Positions 57,622 through 64,000 of a stretch of DNA of 64,000 bases are shown here, in pieces. The number at the start of each line of letters is the position of its first letter. The stretch's first letter is position 1. Position numbers and translations under genes: made by a program. The stretch is from assembly GCF_040436345.1 (NCBI RefSeq), contig NC_133223.1:30305493-30369492 (forward strand), read 5' to 3'. The notes below the pieces were generated by a model that saw only the letters and a list, made by a program, of their open reading frames with translations, did no database searches and had not been told where the DNA came from. The DNA comes from Pagrus major (lineage: Eukaryota > Chordata > Actinopteri > Spariformes > Sparidae).

Positions 57622-60413
57622 TCCTGTTTGTGCATTTGTGTATTTGAGGTCCGTGTATGTAAAAGAAACAACAACAAAGTGAGAAAAAAATTGGAAATTC
57701 TCCGTAAAAGGGATTATTTTTAAAGTTCTTCCTAAAATCTTGGCTCCAAAGTATTAATGATAATATTTAACTGCATATTAAACCAAATTAAATGAAAACA
57801 CTGTAATAGTTTCATATATTCTTTCAGATATGAGGATAGATGCTGGTGTTTCAGTTCAGACCAGCGTCTCTTCTCATTTGTTCACATTTCCAATGTTTCT
57901 TTGAATGTTTCCACCTCCTGAAGTTTTGTTTATAGGAAGTGATTGTTTCCTGTCTGACGGTAAGTCTGAACTAATGGGATCTCTGTGTTTCTAACATTCA
58001 GCCATGTGACTGTGTGTGGAAATGTCATTGTCACCGAGTACATGTTGCTTCAGCTGAGGGGAATTCTCTTTCATAATTAAAAAGAGCTGCAACGATAAAT
58101 CGATCAGCTGGTCAAAAGATAATTAATTGTCAACTATTTTTGATAGTTAGTTTAATTGTTTCAGTCATATTTAAGGGAAGGAGGTCGAAACATTTGCTGG
58201 TCGCAGCTTCAAATATGTGAAGAAGTTAGGTGGACAAAAGAAGCATTTTTAACCACTTTTTTTACATTTTATAGACAAAATGATTCACAGATAAGTCGTG
58301 AAAATATAGTAATTGGAAGCCTGTTTTCTTCAAAGCTTAAGTTTTGATTTACTTTTTTGCGTTACGGCCTTAAACGCCCAACTTGAAGTTTTATTCTGGT
58401 GATATTCTGTATTTTCCTTCTTCCTCTGAGTCCATTCTTGTCCAGAAACTATTAAAAACACATCAATGAGCTGCACTGTTGAACCTTCATGACCATGAAC
58501 AATCCCCCTGGAGTTTATTTTGACCTAATTTAACATCGTTTTGGCCTCAGTAGAGCACAAAACATGTATTCATCCACCGCTGAAAATAATCCCAGACAGA
58601 TTCACTGTTCTCTCCAGTCTGAGTAACGTTTGCTAAAAGCCACACTGCTGTTTTAGGAAATAAATGAGCCTCTTCTGAAAGAGATATGATTTATTTAAGC
58701 ATGTACTTCTTCATAAGGCGTCTCTCGGCTCTTAGACAGCGTAGTGACGTCTGACAGCGATGAAGGATTGTTCTGACAGTAAGAAAACTGAAGAATAACA
58801 CCAGTTTGATCCTTGAAGATTAATATGAGAATGAACGACGCCGAAACTGAATTCTCCTCAGAGCTGCTTAGAAATTTAACATCTGTCATTAAATCCCAAC
58901 TAGTCCCCGGTGAAAGTCGTGATTGAATCTGTGTGTGTTTGACGTATGCAGCGGTGGTGAGAACAGGATGACTGTGTGGTCCGTCTGTTTCTGTCTGCAG
59001 GTGAAGTCCGTCATCAACCTGCTGTTTGCCGCCTTCACCGGAGACGTCTCGGCCCTGAGGAGGTGCTCGCACTCACTCACCTTTACTCACTTGTTATATG
59101 TTGGCCCCTAAAAGAGTCGAGGTTTATTTCACTTTTCATAAACTGTGTGTAATTATTATTATGATGGTGAAAATCCTCCCAAGAGAAATGATGTGGCCTC
59201 CCCTCTCTTTACACTTTGGTGACATCAAGTGGCAACAAAAGGAAAGATTTAAAAAGTGAAGTCTAAATGGAGAAGGATACTCCGGAGATATTTGTAAAAA
59301 AAAAACGTGATGGAAGGTATTTTGTGTTGCAGGTTTGCGCTGTCGTCCATCGACATGGAGCAGCGGGACTACGACTCCAGGACGGCCCTCCATGTGGCGG
59401 CAGCTGAAGGTGACCTGCAGCCTCCAGTTAAACTTTACTGACCGAACAGGTTTTATTAAATGTTTGTTGGACGGAGCAGTCCGATCTTTGACTTGTACAG
59501 GATGTATGACTTGTATTTCTACCATCTGCTCTGCTTCAGGACACACAGAGGTGGTGCGCTTCCTGCTGGAGATCTGCAAGGTGAACTCAGTACCCCGAGA
59601 CAGGTGAGTCCAGTCCAAAACTGTTTCATGTCTCTTTTACTTGAGCGATCAGTCTGAATCTTTAGAAGCAGGACGTGAATTCGAGTCCTGCTTTTCTGCT
59701 GAGGGACTTTAGTGACAGTTTACGATGCTATTATAATGTAAATAATTACAAATCATATTTCTATAAACACATCTCTGCTGCTTTCCAAAGCAGCGTTGAA
59801 GATTTCTCTTTTTCAGATTAATTTACAGAAACTCTTTCATTCTGTCACCTTCATTTAATGTCTGTCGTTTAAAAGCATTTAGTCGGTTTGGTCATTTTTG
59901 GCATTTAAAGGTTGTGCAGCTCTCAAACCAACAATAAACAGGTTTGAAAGAGACTTGAAAGAGTCTATTTGACTCAAGTTTTATCATCTGTATGTATATA
60001 ACTTACAAACAGATTCAGATATGTTGTTGATAAACATCCTGCACTGAATATGTTACTTAAAGAAACAGTTCACCCAAAAATTAAAAAAATCAGTCGTTAT
60101 CTCCTCTCCCTCATGCTGATGGAAAGTCGGGTGATGTTTTGTCGTCCACTAAACATTTTAGGAGCTTCATTTTTGGGTGAACTGTTCCTTTAAGCAACAT
60201 TTTCAGTGCAGGATTTTTTACAGTGTGGTATTAATACTTTTACTCAAGTATCTGATGTTTTTGTACAGGTGGGGCAACACGCCGATGGACGAAGCGGTGC
60301 AGTTCGGCCACCACGACGTCGTCACCATCCTGCAGGAGCACCAGGACAGGTTCAGCCCGTCGCCCACCGACGACAAGGAGAGCGCCGAGAAGAGTCTGGA
60401 CAGCCTGCTGTGA
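25347..60413 (+). CDS. gls: GLS, mitochondrial glutaminase; shared exons plus KGA-type ankyrin tail
   Basis: GLS hydrolyses glutamine to glutamate and ammonia in mitochondria. Shared coding exons are 25347-25648, 33368-33464, 33558-33679, 34686-34815, 36267-36346, 37223-37386, 40051-40109, 43662-43694, 44370-44428, 45794-45860, 46200-46250, 46724-46900, 47688-47819 and 48799-48891. KGA tail exons are 59001-59062, 59333-59409, 59540-59603 and 60269-60413. All phases join, giving 637 aa (human 669); the shortening is in exon 1. The N-terminus is Arg-rich and presumably a transit peptide. Catalytic SCVK places Ser258 and Lys261. The motifs [48 protein letters not shown] and the [11 protein letters not shown] activation loop are intact. 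The tail has ankyrin repeats ([29 protein letters not shown]). The exon 10 donor (AAG|GTCTGA) is weak. Teleosts often carry two gls genes; which one this is cannot be told here. Confidence 0.97.
25683..25740 (+). repeat. 24-bp GC-rich tandem repeat at the start of gls intron 1
   Basis: Units start at 25683, 25707 and 25731, with GCGGGCCGGTCGGGGTGAT as the shared core, for about 2.4 copies. It lies 35 bp past the exon 1 donor, inside the CpG-rich promoter-proximal region, and may be length-polymorphic. Confidence 0.9.
27390..27779 (-). repeat. interspersed repeat, copy 2, in gls intron 1
   Basis: Same orientation and nearly the same sequence as 24301-24686, about 3.1 kb away. Its minus-strand open fragment is longer (92 codons, 27530-27808) and continues upstream into [17 protein letters not shown] and then [13 protein letters not shown]. 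This may show more of the original element protein. The family is not assigned. Confidence 0.85.
31846..32332. mobile_element. MITE-like inverted-repeat element in gls intron 1
   Basis: The left end, TAGGGTTAGACCGATTATC, and the right end, whose reverse complement is TAGGGGTCGACCGATAAAG, are imperfect terminal inverted repeats about 487 bp apart. Ends with the word GACCGAT(A)TATCGG are frequent in fish non-autonomous DNA elements, from memory. A related fragment (TATCGGTCGACTCCTA) lies near 21989-22004. No transposase frame was seen. Confidence 0.65.
39055..41372 (+). repeat. duplicated ~135-bp segment, one copy in each of two adjacent gls introns
   Basis: The copies are about 39055-39190 and 41237-41372. 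They share CTGTTTGATCTTG, TAGCTCTGTTAC or GAGCTCTGTTAC, CAGGCACTGG, and the closely conserved TGTTTTCAGTGTCCACATAAAATCCCATTCCTCTT stretch. Small indels separate them. They lie on either side of exon 7. They may be two insertions of one short interspersed repeat rather than a local duplication. Confidence 0.8.
42650..42745 (+). repeat. polypyrimidine tract with (TCC)n and (TTC)n
   Basis: About 95 bp of almost pure C/T on the plus strand, ending in clean CTCCTCCTC and CTTCTTCTT runs. It lies in gls intron 7. Long homopurine/homopyrimidine mirror tracts of this kind can form triplex DNA. Confidence 0.9.
45685..45717 (+). repeat. (CA)n microsatellite in gls intron 9
   Basis: A CA run with single CG interruptions, about 80 bp upstream of exon 10. 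It may be length-polymorphic. Confidence 0.85.
50351..50497 (+). CDS. gls: gls GAC-type alternative terminal exon
   Basis: After exon 14 (ending ...GGDQR at 48891), this exon supplies the alternative C-terminus of the glutaminase C isoform. It follows a GATTAAACAG acceptor, is in phase 0, and encodes 48 residues including [18 protein letters not shown] and STTVVYRMD, then TGA. This matches the vertebrate GAC tail closely; an extra leading Leu comes from the CAG/CTG junction. Use of this exon replaces the KGA ankyrin tail and gives a 570-aa protein (human GAC 598). Possible poly(A) signals are AATAAA at 55844-55849 or 56338-56343, so the GAC 3' UTR may be very long. Confidence 0.95.
   Translation: MHTFGPMDYESLQQELALKAPLWKKVSPTESHEDSSTTVVYRMDTVAK
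50774..50847 (+). repeat. (GT)n microsatellite with GC interruptions
   Basis: About 74 bp of GT repeats broken by several GC dinucleotides, about 280 bp past the GAC stop codon and therefore within the presumed GAC 3' UTR. Confidence 0.9.
51356..51564. mobile_element. short MITE-like element with terminal inverted repeats
   Basis: The left end AAAGGTGCAATGTGTGA and the right end, whose reverse complement is AAAAGGTGCAATATATCA, are inverted repeats 209 bp apart. The inner sequence (GTTAGCATGCTAACCAGCTAAC) recurs in a related fragment at about 52807-52970, which begins AGTGCAATATGTAAGATAA. This pattern is common in fish DNA. The element is noncoding. Confidence 0.7.
54184..54638 (+). repeat. 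23-bp minisatellite, about 20 copies
   Basis: Tandem units with the core GGGACCAGGCTCTTTAGCT repeat with a 23-bp period; variation is mostly TGGTTGG, TGTTTGG or TGGGTGG in the first bases. It lies in the GAC 3' UTR/KGA intron of gls. Copies are quite uniform, which suggests recent expansion. Confidence 0.97.
57561..57620 (+). repeat. (GT)n(GA)n compound microsatellite
   Basis: About 21 GT repeats pass directly into about 9 GA repeats. It lies about 1.4 kb upstream of the first KGA-specific exon. Confidence 0.95.
60036..60214. mobile_element. palindromic MITE in the last KGA intron
   Basis: The left arm starts ATCCTGCACTGAATATGTTA and runs into ACAGTTCACCCAAAAATTA. The right arm is its near-perfect reverse complement, ending TTTTCAGTGCAGGAT. 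Arms are about 48 bp. The inner word AACAGTTCACCCAAAAATGA is the end sequence of a very common fish short inverted-repeat element (Angel-like, from memory). It ends 54 bp before KGA exon 19 and includes part of that exon's upstream intron. Confidence 0.8.
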
Positions 60414-62930
60414 GACGAACGCCTCGCTACGACGGCAGCGTCCTCTGGAACAAGTCTTCACACCAGTATTTTTACCTGCTTTACTTTTTGTGTCGCGTCA
60501 GCTGGCTGCACATCGCTGCTCCTCTTCGCATCTCCTCCTCCTCTCATGATGTAAAATGTGTTGCGTGTTTAGAAAAATGACACAATATCTATAATAATAT
60601 CTGTAATGAGACGTTTACGGCACATTACTCGTGTGACATGTCGGTACTGTAACTCACGTGTGGTATCACAGGATGTAGATTGTATCAGTGTGTTAGTTTA
60701 GTTGCACTTTCTGTTGTTCTCCTCTCTGTTTGGATTGTGTTAGTTCAGTGAGGTGTGCGTGGAAATTAAGATATAGACTTTATAACGCGTCTCTGATTGT
60801 ATCCATGTGTACGGGCGCGCCGCCTGTCTGATGCGAATGTATTTTTCAGAAGCAACAGAAAAAGTATTTATTTCACAGAGACTTTTTAAAGTATATAAAT
60901 CATCTAAGGACTCGTAAAAGATCATTTGGGATGAAGGAAAGCTCTTTATTTTTTTGTTGTCGTAGTTACATTTTTCTGCGTGTGAGGATTTTAAACTTGA
61001 CAGAGATTGTTGAAAATGTTTCCGTACGAAGAATTTGTATTTTTGCTAATTGGTTTCACACGTCTCGAGTTTCTGCACAGGTTTATTAATGAAACAATAA
61101 TTAATCTGAATTTTCTTGCAGTGAGTCTTAACAGACGTGATGTTTCCTCTGCTCTGGAGAAGATCCAATCCAAACCAATGTTTATGAATGTACTTTAAAG
61201 GAACAGTTCACCCAAAAATGAAAATTCAGTCATCTTCTACTCAACCTCGACATTTCTGGAGCTTCACAGCAAAACAGTGTTGCAGCATTCTCCTAAACAA
61301 CTGAGGGAGATGGAGACTAGATTTAAAATGCTTAAAAACAAAAAACAAAACAAAAAAAAGGCTCCATTTTGAGTTGTTCAACGTAATAGATTGCTGCAGG
61401 GATGAGTCCTAAAACCTGGAAATAAGTTCCCTCATTTTGAGGTCACTTGTTTTTTTTGAAAGAAAAACATAAGATACATCAGTAAACACTCCACTTGTGA
61501 AATCTAAAGCGTTTGCGTGTCCTATAAAAGGAAATAAAACCAACAAAAAGACCCTTAAATTGGCCCCGTACAGCTCGTTAGGTGTAATCCAAGTCTCCCG
61601 AAGCCCCATTTTGTGTTTTTTGGTTGCTTTAACATTTTAAAACAAAGTCTCCATCTCCTTCAGTTGTTCAGGACAATGCTGCGACACTGTTTTGCTGCGA
61701 CGCTCCAGAAATGTTACCTGTAAACTTTCCATCAGCGCGAGGCTGACGAGATGATGACTGGATTTTCATTTTTGGGTGGGCTGCTCCTTTAAGAATGTAC
61801 CAAACTGTCCTCAATGACATGTCGTTTTAAAAATCATATAAATATAAACAATGCATATTGTACAACAACTGTAACCTGAACTGAACATAACGTGTAAACA
61901 CTCAGGCTTCAAGTCGTGCTGTAACAATCCACAGTGGCAGTTTTTCGTGGTCTCACTGTAGCGCTGTATTTCCTGTAAACCAATTTAAAATATGTACAGT
62001 ATATATTTGTTTTACATAGATAATCTCATTGAAAAGTGGCTCCGATAGTGATCGTTGGTGTTTGATCTTTGTCGCTCACAAAGCAGCGGACACAACGTCG
62101 ATGGTAGGAATAAATATGACGCACAATACGGAGCCACAGAAGTCACAAATGTCAATAACGGACTACCTGATGAGTCAGAAGTTTAGTTTAGTACAAAGTT
62201 TAAATGACAGAATAATTTACAGATATAAGATGTAACATTTCTGCATTAAAATGTCTAAAAACGACTTCACCTTTTCATGTATTTTGTTGAGTTGTGTAAT
62301 TTCATTATCCAGAATGTTTCCAATAATGTTCAAACGAGAGATTATTCAAGCTAGCGGTGCGTTTTATATCCGGCTTAGCGAAGTTTGTGAATGAGACAAA
62401 AGTTAAAGGTCATTTTTAAATAACAGAATGCATCTACAAAAACATAAAATGCGTTAGTGACGTTAACGTTAACTAGCAGTAGTTACACTAACTAGCGTTA
62501 GAGACATTAATGTCAACTATCGTAGTGACATTAATGTTAAAACACATTTCCCCTCCAGCTCCAGTCAGCAGTCACCTCCGTGGGTCGCTGCTGCAGTCAG
62601 GTTGATAAACAGGAGTGAAGATCCCCAAAATGAAAAAGAAATCTCTGACCTCCAGATTAAAGCAGAATCCGATGTGGTTTTGGGTGTTTATTCCTCCAAG
62701 TGTGGCTCTACCCGACTCTCTCCTCTACGGTATGTATGTTTATGTAGATTCAAATAATTCAACTTTCTCTTCTGACACACAAGAAGTCAGTTATTTATTA
62801 GACACTTGTTGATAAATGCTCTGAACTTATTTAAGTCGTGACAGTACGGGTCACTACCACAATACAAAACAAGCAGTGAGGACGTTCGTCATCTTCTCTG
62901 TATCAATAAAGTAGTTGTTACATGTTCAGT
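60414..62930 (+). other. KGA 3' UTR of gls
   Basis: No further coding exon follows the TGA at 60411-60413. The best distal poly(A) signal is AATAAA at 62905-62910, which would give a 3' UTR of about 2.5 kb including a 600-bp MITE. AATAAA near 61535 and near 62110 are alternatives. Confidence 0.55.
61194..61792. mobile_element. ~600-bp non-autonomous DNA transposon with 8-bp target duplication
   Basis: The left end TTAAAGGAACAGTTCACCC and the right end, whose reverse complement is TTAAAGGAGCAGCCCACCC, are terminal inverted repeats. The inverted similarity continues inward (ACATTTCTGGAGC... against GCTCCAGAAATGT). An identical octamer GAATGTAC flanks the element at 61186-61193 and 61793-61800. 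An 8-bp duplication fits a hAT-type transposase acting in trans. The minus-strand frame at 61409-61609 has no transposase similarity. Confidence 0.82.
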
Positions 62931-62980
62931 ACTGTTAAATGCAGATGTGACTGGTCTTGACACTGAAATGCATTCAGATG

Positions 62981-63477
62981 TTTATTTTCATAAACAAAAG
63001 TGAAGCAAAATCTACAGTACAGGATTGTGTTTATGCCCAAAACATCAGGATTTTCATTTTCAAGTCAGCCTGTGCAAATATTCAACTGGAAAATGATTAT
63101 CTACTATAAAAATGAAGCAGTCATGACCCACAAACAAACAGCTTTCAGATAACTTTGAAACAGAACAGTAGAAAAACATTCGTACATCGTCACAATATAT
63201 ACATTTGGTAAGTAGCTATACACGCTTTTTGTACGTCATTATCAATATCACACTCATACGTAGCAAATCATTGGTTTTATAACATTCATTCGCTGTACTG
63301 TCAGTGCACTTGTTGCTTTTTTCTGTATTTTGTGCAGTAATACTGACGCAATGAGCCGGCACATCTTCAGCAGCGGCTACTGGGGTCGGCAAAGTGGTTC
63401 TGAGAAGGCGACATCGGGTAGTTAGAAAAGTCGAGTAATTCAGAGAAGATTTCCTGAAACACTTGATGAGTCTCCAA
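62981..63477 (-). CDS. candidate terminal exon and 3' UTR of an unidentified minus-strand gene (partial at right edge)
   Basis: On the minus strand, a long pyrimidine tract ending TTCTTCTAG leads into an open segment from 63477 to the TGA at 63367-63369. It encodes 36 residues beginning LETHQVFQEIFSELLDF, with PMSPSQNHF later. A minus-strand AATAAA (plus-strand TTTATT at 62981-62986) lies about 380 bp downstream, a sensible 3' end. In mammals GLS is followed tail-to-tail by STAT1 and STAT4, so a STAT gene is a positional candidate. The residues do not clearly match a STAT tail that I remember. No second exon was identified before the window ends. Confidence 0.35.
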
Positions 63478-63799
63478 CTAGAAGAAAGAAGAAAAAAAGA
63501 TGTTGATAACATTTCTATGTAGACAAATCACATATTTGACATAATACATCTACAGAGCTTGTAGAAAGTTTCTCTTTTCCTTAAAAACATTATGATGATT
63601 GTGAATTTATAATGTTAAAATGTTTGTCGGGTCCAGAATTATTGTTTTGTTTATCTGTGTGTAAGACAGTTGGTTCCAGTTTCTAACGAGGTTTGTCAGC
63701 CGACAGTGCGACGCCGTCGGAAACTCGTGGTATCTGAATACTACACCCAGAATACTATACTGCCCGAACGTTAGCTAGCTATAAAGTGAATTAAAGAGG

Positions 63800-63985
63800 G
63801 GGTGAGGCGCAGGTGGAGGAGGAGAAACACAGGTGAGGGGAATGAATGGAAAAACACTAAAACAGGAGCTGATAGGCTGGAAAACACATAAGAGGGACGA
63901 GATAATGAAGGCGTGGAGGGAAAACCAGGCTGGTGAGGAGCAGAAGAAAACAGGAGGGAAGACAGACCACTGACATGACAACGAT
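63800..63985. repeat. probable fish interspersed repeat fragment at the right edge
   Basis: Purine-rich words such as GGAGAAACACAGGTGAGGGGA and AAACACTAAAACAGGAGCTGA resemble a repeat frequent in fish introns. This is recognised from memory only. The minus-strand open frame across it is not a gene. Confidence 0.45.
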
Positions 63986-64000
63986 GTGTTATTTTAACAT

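Larger units (their letters stand above)
50498..59000 (+). other. GAC 3' UTR and intron before the KGA tail
   Basis: This 8.5-kb stretch is 3' UTR in GAC transcripts and intron in KGA transcripts. It holds a GT microsatellite, a short inverted-repeat element, a 23-bp minisatellite, a (GT)n(GA)n microsatellite and many fish-type repeat fragments. The 81-codon frame at 55212-55457 resembles no family and starts on a non-ATG codon. Confidence 0.65.

Overview
This looks like a piece of a teleost (probably percomorph) nuclear genome. It has large introns with GT-AG splice sites and low gene density. Tc1-like and MITE-like repeats of kinds common in fish are scattered through it. Four vertebrate genes can be recognised exon by exon. 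No prokaryotic, viral or CRISPR-like content was seen.

Layout. 1-960: 3' flank of alkbh6. 961-1668 (-): ALKBH6, an uninterrupted 235-codon frame. 1669-3197: shared upstream region of alkbh6 and osgepl1. 3198-5682 (+): OSGEPL1, seven coding exons, 413 aa. 5683-7026: intergenic, with two exon-like blocks on the minus strand. 7027-12787: a very large G/T-rich minisatellite with higher-order structure; the huge open frames there are low-complexity artefacts. 12788-16560: intergenic, with a perfect 35-bp inverted repeat and a 1.1-kb palindrome built from two decayed Tc1-like copies. 16560-16760: GC-rich promoter-like block with a cluster of E2F-type motifs and no recognisable gene. 18905-22866 (-): FKBP7, four exons, 220 aa, ending in HDEL. 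25100-60413 (+): GLS, kidney-type glutaminase, with 14 shared exons, one GAC-type terminal exon and four KGA-type terminal exons. 62905-63477: probable tail-to-tail 3' ends of GLS and an unidentified minus-strand gene that runs off the right edge.

How the genes relate. They are ordinary housekeeping or metabolic genes, not an operon-like system. OSGEPL1 makes the t6A37 modification on mitochondrial tRNAs. GLS is the mitochondrial enzyme turning glutamine into glutamate. FKBP7 is an ER peptidyl-prolyl isomerase. ALKBH6 is an AlkB-family 2-oxoglutarate dioxygenase. From memory, OSGEPL1, GLS and FKBP7 all lie on human 2q31-q32, whereas ALKBH6 is on 19q.

I found no undescribed multi-gene system. 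The most unusual items are the 5.8-kb minisatellite, the palindromic Tc1-derived element, the orphan E2F-rich promoter, the uninterrupted alkbh6, and the close convergence of the GLS 3' end with another transcript. All exon borders were read by eye from splice sites, phase and remembered family sequences; no alignment was run.
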